Shown piece after piece: positions 7,422 to 13,296 of a stretch of 15,568 bases of DNA (position 1 is the first letter of the stretch; every line of letters starts with the position of its first letter). Where the stretch lies: the NCBI GenBank assembly GCA_029050995.1, contig JAIDLO010000187.1, forward strand, positions 1 through 15,568, in the 5' to 3' direction. Source of the stretch: Eubacterium sp. (GTDB lineage Bacteria; Bacillota; Clostridia; Oscillospirales; Acutalibacteraceae). Position numbers and translations under genes: made by a program. A model generated the notes under the pieces. That model was not told where the DNA came from. It was given only the letters and a program-made list of their open reading frames with translations, and did no database searches.

Positions 7422-8195
7422 ATGTTGTTTAAACCGGAATATGATGAAAACGGCAAAAAAATTCTTTGCGAAATGAATGGCGTTAATGCAGATATGCTTA
7501 TGGATATCTATGTTAAAAAGCTAAAAAAGGGCGAAGCTCTTGAAATTTTTGAAGAGAAAAATGAATGTGCTGTTCTGCTTCTTTCAGGCAAGGTTAATTT
7601 CAAGGTTGCCGATTGTATTGATGAGGATTGCCAGCGTGCTAATCCTTTTGAGAAAAAGCCTTATGCTGTTCATTTTCCAAAAGAGGTTAAGGCTGTTGTA
7701 ACTGCACTTGAGGACAGCGAGGTGCTTGTTCAGCAAACAGATAATGATAAAACATGGGCGCCTGTTTTCTATAATCCTGAAAACTGCCTTTATCAGGAAT
7801 TCGGCAAAGGTCAGTGGAACGGAACAGGCCATAGAATTGTTTCAACGATGTTTGATCTTGATAATGCGCCGTATTCAAATATGGTTATGGGCGAAGTGTT
7901 CAACCAGCCGGGCAGATGGTCTTCCTATCCGCCGCATCATCATCCGCAGCCTGAACTCTATTATTATCAGTTTGATCATCCTGAGGGCTTTGGTGCAGGT
8001 TTTGAGGGCGATACACCTTATAAAACAGAAAACGGCTCCTGCCTTTGCATAAGAGGCGGAAATGCGCATCAGCAGGTTACTGCACCGGGCTATGAAATGT
8101 ATTATGTTTGGCTTATCCGCCATTTAGACGGCGATCCTTGGGATAAAACAAGAATTTATGTTCCTGAATATGAATGGCTTGCTAACGCAGATTAA
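7422..8195 (+). CDS. IolB/KduI-family sugar-acid isomerase (5-deoxy-glucuronate isomerase-like)
   Basis: A 257-residue double-cupin protein resembling IolB, which isomerises 5-deoxy-glucuronate in myo-inositol breakdown. The metal-binding cupin motif is clear: YPPHHHPQPELYYYQF at 169-184 gives His172, His174 and Glu178 as ligands, and His216 in GGNAHQQV supplies the fourth. The ATG at 7422 is preferred over the in-frame TTG at 7413 because AGGAGA (7407-7412) is 9 bases from 7422 and abuts 7413. No other inositol genes (iolC, iolD, iolE, iolG) are in the window, so the pathway assignment is uncertain and the real substrate could be another uronate. It is the last gene of the operon, with a terminator 7 bases after the stop. 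Confidence 0.85.
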   Translation: MLFKPEYDENGKKILCEMNGVNADMLMDIYVKKLKKGEALEIFEEKNECAVLLLSGKVNFKVADCIDEDCQRANPFEKKPYAVHFPKEVKAVVTALEDSEVLVQQTDNDKTWAPVFYNPENCLYQEFGKGQWNGTGHRIVSTMFDLDNAPYSNMVMGEVFNQPGRWSSYPPHHHPQPELYYYQFDHPEGFGAGFEGDTPYKTENGSCLCIRGGNAHQQVTAPGYEMYYVWLIRHLDGDPWDKTRIYVPEYEWLANAD

Positions 8196-8202
8196 TGATT
8201 TT

Positions 8203-8237
8203 GAAAAGGTTTCTTTGTGAAGCCTTTTCTTTATATT
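8203..8237 (+). terminator. Intrinsic terminator of the lepA operon
   Basis: An 11-pair stem (8203-8213 with 8219-8229, one G-T pair) closes a TTTGT loop and is followed by a T-rich stretch, TTTATATT. The tail is interrupted by A, so read-through into the transporter gene is possible. Confidence 0.75.
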
Positions 8238-8258
8238 GTACAAAAGGATATTTATTAA

Positions 8259-9218
8259 ATGGAAAAAACATCAAAGCTTTCAAAACTATATATTTGTATT
8301 CCGCTTGCGCTGTTCTGTTGCTTTCTTTGGGGCTCTGCCTTTCCGTCTATCAAGGTTGGATACAGGCTTTTTGATATAGGTGCAGAGGATAGTTATTCTC
8401 AGCTTCTTTTTGCAGGAATACGGTTTTTTCTTGCAGGTGTAATGGTTATTATAATCGGCTCGCTTATGCAGAAAAGGGCGCTTTATCCAAAGGGAAAAGC
8501 GGAATGCGGCAGGGTGGCACTGTTGTCACTTTTTCAGACGATATTGCAATACACCTTGTTCTATATTGGGCTTGCCCATACAAGCGGCGTTAAATCAAGC
8601 ATTCTGATTGCCGTTAATGTTTTCTTTTCTATTATTGTTTCAACGCTTGTTTTCAAGATAGAAAAATTAACTGCGCAAAAGGCGGCTGGTGCTGTTGTCG
8701 GTTTTGTCGGTATCGTTGTTATCAATTTTTCGGCAGATGGCTTCGGCGGCGGTTTTTCGCTTAACGGCGAGGGCTTTATGATTCTTTCCTCGCTTGCTTA
8801 CTCGGTTTCAAGTGTACTGATTAAAAGGTATTCCGAAAAGTCAGATACAGTTATGCTTTCGGGCTGGCAGTTTCTGTTCGGCGGTGCTGTTATGATGCTG
8901 TTCGGCTTTGCAGCAGGCGGAAGAATAACGCAAACGGGCGGCATAAAAGGCGTTTTAATGATTCTGTATCTTGCCTTTATTTCGGCAGCAGCTTACACCA
9001 TATGGGGTGTAATTCTAAAGCATAATCCTGTTTCAAAGATTTCCGTAATCGGGCTTATGAACCCTGTTTTCGGCGTTATTCTTTCTGCAATTTTCCTGGG
9101 AGAAACGGCAGAAGCCTTCAGCTTAAAAAATCTTTGTGCGCTTCTTCTTGTCTGTATCGGAATCGTTATTGTTAATGTAAAACTTTCTTCCTCTAAAAAT
9201 AAAAAGTTGACAAATTGA
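8259..9218 (+). CDS. DMT-superfamily (EamA) transporter, 10 TM
   Basis: A 319-residue integral membrane protein of the drug/metabolite transporter superfamily. It has two EamA repeats: the first half spans about residues 13-157 and opens with LFCCFLWGSAFPSIKVG, the characteristic first helix. The second spans about 172-307, with the conserved helix-9-like stretch ISVIGLMNPVFGVILSAIFLGE at 261-282. Ten hydrophobic segments can be counted. Members export amino acids, nucleobases or drugs, or import metabolites; the substrate is unknown. The ATG at 8259 has AAGGA at 8244-8248, ten bases upstream. No convincing promoter was seen between the terminator at 8203-8237 and the start, so it may depend on leakage from the lepA operon. 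The -35 box of the next unit lies inside its last codons. Confidence 0.92.
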   Translation: MEKTSKLSKLYICIPLALFCCFLWGSAFPSIKVGYRLFDIGAEDSYSQLLFAGIRFFLAGVMVIIIGSLMQKRALYPKGKAECGRVALLSLFQTILQYTLFYIGLAHTSGVKSSILIAVNVFFSIIVSTLVFKIEKLTAQKAAGAVVGFVGIVVINFSADGFGGGFSLNGEGFMILSSLAYSVSSVLIKRYSEKSDTVMLSGWQFLFGGAVMMLFGFAAGGRITQTGGIKGVLMILYLAFISAAAYTIWGVILKHNPVSKISVIGLMNPVFGVILSAIFLGETAEAFSLKNLCALLLVCIGIVIVNVKLSSSKNKKLTN

Positions 9219-9235
9219 TTTTTGTCTGTTATTAT
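9207..9235 (+). promoter_or_regulatory. Strong sigma-A promoter for the leader/GNAT operon
   Basis: TTGACA at 9207-9212 is a perfect -35 box and TATTAT at 9230-9235 is one mismatch from the -10 consensus, with an exact 17-base spacer. Transcription should start near 9242. The -35 box lies in the 3' end of the transporter coding region. This is the best promoter in the window. Confidence 0.85.
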
Positions 9236-9263
9236 GCAGATAATAACCGAAAGGAAAAATAGT

Positions 9264-9371
9264 ATGTTAAACTTTAATTTCGAACTTGATTATAAAACAG
9301 TCGATTCTATGCTTCGCCAGTATAGAACTGATTTCTTATACTCATTTTCGGAATTGTGCATATTGTTATAA
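9264..9371 (+). CDS. Small leader ORF (35 aa)
   Basis: ATG at 9264 runs for 35 codons to TAA at 9369-9371, starting MLNFNFELDYK and ending SELCILL. It has an AAAGGA site (9250-9255) 8 bases upstream and lies about 22 bases after the predicted transcription start. It ends 19 bases before the terminator hairpin at 9391. I recognise no family. The peptide mixes charged and aromatic residues, with a leucine-rich tail and no evident signal peptide. Codons 25-30 contain the segment able to pair with the terminator's 5' arm, so its translation should alter terminator formation. It could instead be the stump of a larger decayed gene, but the promoter, ribosome binding site and paired segments argue for a regulatory leader. 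Confidence 0.6.
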   Translation: MLNFNFELDYKTVDSMLRQYRTDFLYSFSELCILL

Positions 9372-9390
9372 TTAATTATTGCATAGTAAA

Positions 9391-9423
9391 ACCGCTGATG
9401 AGTATATCATCAGCGGTTTTTTT
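9391..9423 (+). terminator. Strong intrinsic terminator before the GNAT operon
   Basis: A perfect 11-pair stem (9391-9401 with 9407-9417) with a 5-base loop GTATA runs into a tract of seven T (9417-9423); A residues before the stem (9388-9390) can pair with the T tract. It stands 30 bases upstream of the GNAT start, with no promoter seen between, so the operon must be reached by read-through. Confidence 0.93.
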
Positions 9424-9453
9424 GTATGTATTAAAAGGAAAGAGGAAAGCAAA

Positions 9454-9894
9454 ATGAATGAAATCGTTAAATTGAATATTGCAGATTATTCTAAATGCAA
9501 CAATATCTGGGATATGAAAAAATGCCCGTTTACGGATGATTTTTATGAGGAAATTAAAGCAGGTAATCGAATGGTGTATATCTATAAAATGGATGATGCA
9601 TTTATCGGCGAGGGTGCTTTGGTTCTGGAAAAGGATGAATATACCATTCCGAATCAAAGAGTTTATTTATCAAGGCTTATTGTGAAAAAGGAATATCAAA
9701 ATCAAGGTATAGGCACACAAATTTTAGATTATCTTTTGCAAAAAGCTTTAGATATGGGATATTCGGAAATTACGATTGGCGTTGATTGTGATAATAAAAA
9801 TGCAGTACATCTTTATACAAAAAAAGGCTTTGAAGTCTATGAAAAAGCTAAAGACGAATATGGCGATTATTTTAAAATGATTAAGAAACTATAG
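9454..9894 (+). CDS. GNAT family N-acetyltransferase, first gene after the attenuator
   Basis: This 146-residue GNAT has the acetyl-CoA loop QNQGIGTQI at 82-90 preceded by the RLIVKKEY strand, and a C-terminal DNKNAVHLYTKKGFEVYEK element (113-131) typical of the family. The ATG at 9454 follows an AGAGGAAAG site at 9441-9449. The frame is open further upstream, but that would place the terminator hairpin inside the gene, so 9454 is used. It is the first gene after the attenuator and lies 11 bases before the P-loop kinase gene. The acceptor is unknown. Position behind a translation-sensing leader would suit an aminoglycoside- or other drug-acetylating role, but that is inference only. Confidence 0.9.
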   Translation: MNEIVKLNIADYSKCNNIWDMKKCPFTDDFYEEIKAGNRMVYIYKMDDAFIGEGALVLEKDEYTIPNQRVYLSRLIVKKEYQNQGIGTQILDYLLQKALDMGYSEITIGVDCDNKNAVHLYTKKGFEVYEKAKDEYGDYFKMIKKL

Positions 9895-9905
9895 GAGGAA
9901 TGATT

Positions 9906-10457
9906 ATGAAATTGGTATTTATTTTAGGAGATGCAGCGGTTGGAAAAATGACGGTTGGTCAGGAGCTTATGAAGATAACAGATTTAAGGTTGCTGCATAA
10001 TCACATAACGATTGAGCCAGTGTTGGAGGTATTCGGCGAATGGAATTTAAAAGCGATAATGGACAGCAGAGATGTTTTGTTCAGGGAATTTGCGAAATCC
10101 GGTAAGTATGGATTGATTTCAACCTTGATGTTTGCGTTTGATGAGCAGGAGGACTGGGATTATCTTGAGCATATTAAAGAGATTTTCAAACCGTATGATA
10201 CGGAATTTTATTATGTTGAGCTTTTTGCGCCGCAGGAAATCCGACTTCAGCGTAATGTAACCGAAAATCGTTTGAAGCATAAGGCGTCAAAGCGTGATAT
10301 AGAAATGTCAAACAGGCGCCTTTTGAATGCTGATGCGGACCATAGATTTATAAGCTATGACGGCGAGGTTAAATTTGATAACTATATCAAAATAGATAAT
10401 TCAAATTTACCGCCTGAAAAAGTGGCTGAAATGATAAAAGAAAAGTTTAATTTGTAA
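9906..10457 (+). CDS. Shikimate-kinase-like P-loop protein with GKM Walker A
   Basis: A 183-residue P-loop protein starting MKLVFILGDAAVGKMT. The Walker A motif (residues 8-16) has Met after the lysine with Thr next, in place of the usual GK[ST]. I recall this GKMTVGQEL plus LLHNHITIE (about 30-38) pattern as a recognisable family of small AAA proteins in Firmicutes, so it is probably a family trait rather than damage. Such proteins are presumed small-molecule kinases; the substrate is unknown. The second ATG at 9906 is chosen over 9900 because the AGGAGG site at 9893-9898 lies 7 bases from 9906 and 1 from 9900. It is 11 bases after the GNAT gene and 18 before the methyltransferase gene, so these form one operon. 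Confidence 0.82.
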   Translation: MKLVFILGDAAVGKMTVGQELMKITDLRLLHNHITIEPVLEVFGEWNLKAIMDSRDVLFREFAKSGKYGLISTLMFAFDEQEDWDYLEHIKEIFKPYDTEFYYVELFAPQEIRLQRNVTENRLKHKASKRDIEMSNRRLLNADADHRFISYDGEVKFDNYIKIDNSNLPPEKVAEMIKEKFNL

Positions 10458-10475
10458 AGTTTTTGAGGTGAGAAT

Positions 10476-11246
10476 ATGAATTTCAGTGAAAAATTACAGG
10501 AGTATTATAGTTCGGGATATGAAAAAACAAGGCTTACATCGGATAAGGCGCACAGTATTGAATTCTTAACAACTGTTCATTATTTGGATGAAATTTTACC
10601 GAGTAATACCAAGGTGCTGGACTGCTGTGCAGGTGGCGGTATTTATTCGTATTATCTTGCAGAAAGAGGTTTTCGGGTTACGGCGGCAGATCTATCTGCG
10701 TATAATGTTAAAACCATAAAAGCAGATAAGAATTCTGAATTGCTTGATGGTGTTTATAATCTGAATGTGCTGGATATGTCCGTTTTTGAAAATGAAAACT
10801 TTGATGTTGTTTTGTGTATGGGTGCATTTTATCATTTAAAAACGGAAGAAGAACGCAAAAAATGTGTTGCTGAATGCTTAAGAGTTCTGAAGAAAGGCGG
10901 TCTGTTTGTTCTTGCTTATATTAACAGAAATCCTTGCGTGCTTTATCAATTCTGGCAAGAACCAAAGAATATTGCAAAGCAGACAGAGCTGATTAAAACA
11001 GGGGATAACAACATGTTTTATGCTGTTGATTTTGATGAGATTGATAAGGTTGTTGAAGAATTTAGTTTAAGTAAAATTAAAAATATAGGTGTTGACGGCT
11101 CAATATATCCGTTGCAGAAAAAGATTAATTCATTGAATAAAAAGAGGTTTAATGATTTTCTGAATTATCATTTTTTAGTTTGTGAAGAGCCGTCGATAAT
11201 AGGCAATAGTATGCATGGTTTGCTTATTGCAAGAAAGGATAATTAG
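10476..11246 (+). CDS. Class I SAM-dependent methyltransferase
   Basis: A 256-residue Rossmann-fold methyltransferase. Motif I is VLDCCAGGGIY at 47-57, the acidic end of strand 2 is in AADLS (Asp72), and a FDVVLCMGAFYHL stretch (about 108-120) is the motif IV/post-I region of the UbiE/Methyltransf_11 and _25 group. Asp-Pro-Pro-Tyr-type base-methylation motifs are absent, so a small-molecule or protein substrate is more likely than DNA. The ATG at 10476 has a GAGGTGAG site at 10465-10472. It follows the kinase gene by 18 bases and precedes the second methyltransferase by 10 bases. The substrate cannot be inferred. Confidence 0.88.
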   Translation: MNFSEKLQEYYSSGYEKTRLTSDKAHSIEFLTTVHYLDEILPSNTKVLDCCAGGGIYSYYLAERGFRVTAADLSAYNVKTIKADKNSELLDGVYNLNVLDMSVFENENFDVVLCMGAFYHLKTEEERKKCVAECLRVLKKGGLFVLAYINRNPCVLYQFWQEPKNIAKQTELIKTGDNNMFYAVDFDEIDKVVEEFSLSKIKNIGVDGSIYPLQKKINSLNKKRFNDFLNYHFLVCEEPSIIGNSMHGLLIARKDN

Positions 11247-11256
11247 GGTAGCTATT

Positions 11257-12040
11257 ATGATTACAAATAAAAATATAGACGGCGGAAAAGGGTTTGATTG
11301 GGGGCTTGCTTCTGCCGATTATGCGAAGTACAGAGATATTTATCCTGAGGAATTTTATAAAAGAATAGTTGATTTAGGGTATTGCAAAGACGGACAGTGC
11401 GTGCTTGATTTAGGAACAGGCACGGGCGTGTTGCCACGCAATATGTATAAATACGGAGCTAAATTTGTCGGCACGGATATATCCGAAAATCAGATAAAAT
11501 ATGCAAAGAAATTGAGCGAAGGCTTGGATATTGATTACATAGTTTCATCAGCAGAAGAGCTTGAATTCCCCGAAAACAGCTTTGATGTTGTGACTGCCTG
11601 TCAGTGCTTTATGTATTTTGATAAAAAGATTATCCTGCCTAAAATTCATAGGTTTTTAAAGAATGACGGACATTTTCTGATTCTGTTTATGGCTTGGCTT
11701 CCGTTTGAAAGTGAGATTGCAAAGGCAAGCGAGGATTTAGTTTTAAAATACAGCCCCGAATGGTCGGGCAAGGGGATGACTCGCTATGAACTTGATGAGC
11801 CTGAATGGGCTTCCCCCTTTATTTACTGTTGAGCATGCAGTAGCTTTTGATTTGGATATCCCCTTTACCCGTGAAAGCTGGAACGGCAGAATGAAAGCCT
11901 GCCGAGGTATTGATGCCTCGCTATCTCCAAGTGAGATTGCAGAATTTGAAAAGGAGCATCTTGCATATCTGAAAACTGTTCCCGAAAAATTCACTATACC
12001 GCATTATGCGACAATTTTAGATTTGAAGAAAAGGAGTTGA
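11257..12040 (+). pseudogene. SAM-dependent methyltransferase with frameshift at a C5 run
   Basis: The first frame (ATG 11257 to TGA 11830-11832) encodes 191 residues with motif I LDLGTGTG (50-57), the GTDIS acidic loop (72-76) and SFDVVTACQCFMYFD (108-122). The C-terminal part continues in another frame as PLFTVEHAVAFDLDIPFTRE and on to a TAA-free end at TGA 12038-12040. Dropping one C from the run at 11813-11817 joins the halves into an uninterrupted protein of about 260 residues, the normal size for this family. The frames join at codons 186-187. The cause may be a real one-base insertion, a sequencing error in a homopolymer, or +1 slippage at the CCC-T site. The 42-codon extension upstream of 11257 was not used, since it overlaps the previous gene. 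Confidence 0.82.
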
Positions 12041-12110
12041 TTTAAAATGAACAATATAGGAACGCAGGAAATAGAAACAGAAAGGTTGTTACTCAGAAAA
12101 ATCAAAGAAT
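12031..12110 (+). repeat. Imperfect direct repeat, copy 1 (GNAT gene 5' end)
   Basis: This stretch runs from an AAGGAG ribosome binding site through the first 21 codons of a GNAT gene. It matches the stretch at 13218-13296: over the 64 bases from ATG onward I count 54 identical, and most differences are synonymous. Similarity stops at 12110, where the sequence changes to the ribosome binding site of the epimerase gene. Confidence 0.8.
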
Positions 12111-12130
12111 TGGAGGAGCGACGAAAGTGA
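12047..12130 (+). pseudogene. Truncated GNAT N-terminus (27 codons)
   Basis: ATG at 12047 begins MNNIGTQEIETERLLLRKIK, the N-terminus of a RimJ/RimL-type GNAT and close to the start of the intact gene at 13233. After about 21 codons the similarity ends and the frame closes at TGA 12128-12130. It keeps a good AAGGAG site at 12031-12036. Its stop overlaps the GTG start of the epimerase gene (GTGA), so if translated it may act as a short coupling ORF for the epimerase. It is best seen as the stump left when a GNAT gene was replaced or split by the epimerase segment. Confidence 0.75.
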
Positions 12131-13101
12131 AAAAGTTATTAATTTTAGGTGGTACTTATTTTATCGGCAGAAAACTTGTAGAAACTGTTTTAGATCATAA
12201 CGAATATGAGGTCTACCTCTTAAATAGAGGAAGTCGAAAAACTTTTGAAGATGGCAGAGTGATCTCTATCATTGCAGACAGAGAAGATCCTGTTCAAATG
12301 AGAGCGGTATTGGAAAAATATGAATTTGATTATATCATTGATATCTCAGGATTGAATAAGAAACATGTAGATATTTTGTTTGATGCAGTAAATACGAAAC
12401 AATTAAGAAAAATGGTATTTTTAAGTTCAAGTTCAGTGTATCGTGATACTGCAGATGGCATAGTAAAGGATGAAGCTGCTGCATTAGGAGAAAATATTTT
12501 TTGGGGCGCATACGGTACTGATAAAATAGAGGCAGAAATACAGTATAGATTCTATGCAGAGAAATATGGAATCGAGTGCAGCATTGTTAGACCGCCTTAT
12601 GTATATGGCGAATATAATTATGCAAGGAGAGAAAGTTTTGTTTTCGATCATATTTTAAGCGGAAAACCAATTATTGTGCCAGGCAAAAACAATCTTATTC
12701 AGTTTATTTATGTGGGGGATTTAGCAGAAATTTTGTTGTCACTATTAAAGGCGGGCGGAAATAGAGTTGAAATCTATAATGTAGGTAATACTGTAGGTGT
12801 TACTATGTTAGAGTGGATTATTCTGTGTGGCTATGTGGTAAAGAGAAAGCCGCGAATTTATGCATATACAGAAAATGAATTTAATGGAAAGGAATATTTT
12901 CCGTTCCATGACTATGATAATGTTCTGGATTGCTCGAAAATCAAAAAGATTATGCAAGACGAGACTGATTTTATTCAAGGCTTAGAAGCTGCATATCATT
13001 GGTATGAAGAGAATAAAGGGCAGATTGTATTTAATCCCAAGATGACAGAAACAGAACAGTATATTTTGACTAAAAAAAATGACTGCATTAGGATTCAATA
13101 A
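12127..13101 (+). CDS. NAD(P)-dependent epimerase/dehydratase (extended SDR)
   Basis: A 324-residue extended short-chain dehydrogenase/reductase. The cofactor motif is LILGGTYFIG at 5-14 (GxxGxxG type), the active-site serine region is FLSSSSVY at 98-105, and the catalytic YxxxK is Y129-GTD-K133. A VRPPYVYGEY stretch (154-163) matches the nucleotide-sugar epimerase substrate loop. Such enzymes act on NDP-sugars or related carbonyls in the cytosol. The start is GTG at 12127 with GGAGGAG at 12112-12118, 8 bases upstream. Codon choice (many GTA, AGA, GGA, TTA) appears more AT-leaning than the lepA operon, consistent with separate acquisition. GNAT fragments lie on both sides. No glycosyltransferase is nearby, so the sugar is unknown. 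Confidence 0.9.
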   Translation: MKKLLILGGTYFIGRKLVETVLDHNEYEVYLLNRGSRKTFEDGRVISIIADREDPVQMRAVLEKYEFDYIIDISGLNKKHVDILFDAVNTKQLRKMVFLSSSSVYRDTADGIVKDEAAALGENIFWGAYGTDKIEAEIQYRFYAEKYGIECSIVRPPYVYGEYNYARRESFVFDHILSGKPIIVPGKNNLIQFIYVGDLAEILLSLLKAGGNRVEIYNVGNTVGVTMLEWIILCGYVVKRKPRIYAYTENEFNGKEYFPFHDYDNVLDCSKIKKIMQDETDFIQGLEAAYHWYEENKGQIVFNPKMTETEQYILTKKNDCIRIQ

Positions 13102-13121
13102 TTCTGTAAACCGGAGTAACA

Positions 13122-13190
13122 ATGCAAAAAGTTGAACTTGTTGCCATGGATTTAGATGGTACATTACTAAATGACCGAAAAGATTTGCAG
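13122..13190 (+). pseudogene. N-terminal fragment of a Cof-type HAD phosphatase
   Basis: ATG at 13122, with GGAG at 13113-13116, encodes MQKVELVAMDLDGTLLNDRK, which carries HAD motif I DLDGT exactly as in Cof/YbjI-type sugar-phosphate phosphatases. After about 23 codons the HAD-like sequence ends and nothing of motifs II-IV follows. The frame stays open through the ribosome binding site of the next GNAT gene and joins it in frame, giving a potential 221-residue fusion. I read it as a decayed HAD gene cut by recombination, with the fusion accidental; the end at 13190 is approximate. Confidence 0.7.
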
Positions 13191-13217
13191 ATAATCATAA
13201 GAACACTATTCAAATAC

Positions 13218-13296
13218 AAGGAGTTGATTCAAATGAATAATATGGGAACACAAGAAATACAGACCGATAGGCTGTTACTCAGAAAAATTAAAGAAT
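13218..13296 (+). repeat. Imperfect direct repeat, copy 2 (GNAT gene 5' end)
   Basis: This is the partner of 12031-12110, covering the AAGGAG site and the first 21 codons of the intact GNAT gene. The two copies are about 1.19 kb apart and bracket the epimerase gene and the HAD fragment. The roughly 84 percent identity over the coding part suggests old paralogues or alleles, not a fresh duplication. Confidence 0.8.

Larger units (their letters stand above)
9247..9423 (+). promoter_or_regulatory. Candidate ribosome-controlled transcription attenuator
   Basis: Three mutually exclusive pairings can be drawn by hand in the leader RNA. (a) Terminator: 9391-9401 with 9407-9417. (b) Antiterminator: 9337-9345 is perfectly complementary to 9398-9406 (9 pairs), extended by a G-U pair (9346/9397), a 2x2 mismatch and three G-C pairs (9349-9351 with 9392-9394); this uses the terminator's 5' arm and loop. 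(c) Anti-antiterminator: 9247-9252 with 9346-9351 (6 pairs) plus 9261-9265 with 9338-9342 (5 pairs). This one buries the ribosome binding site and ATG of the leader ORF. A ribosome held at the start of the leader would block (c), allow (b) and permit read-through into the GNAT operon. The pairings are seen; the mechanism and inducer are inferred. Confidence 0.6.

Noticed and set aside
8203..8258. Promoter for the DMT transporter between the terminator and its ATG.
   Set aside because: The best -10-like TATATT (8232-8237) has no -35 at acceptable distance; the nearest TTGTGA gives an 11-base spacer.
9379..9453. Upstream in-frame extension of the GNAT gene from the TTG at 9379.
   Set aside because: It would translate the terminator hairpin and lacks a ribosome binding site; ATG 9454 has a strong one.
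11813..11832. Programmed +1 frameshifting at CCC-T in the methyltransferase gene.
   Set aside because: No upstream Shine-Dalgarno-like stimulator or in-frame stop directly at the slip site as in prfB. Homopolymer insertion or sequencing error explains it more simply; kept only as an alternative.
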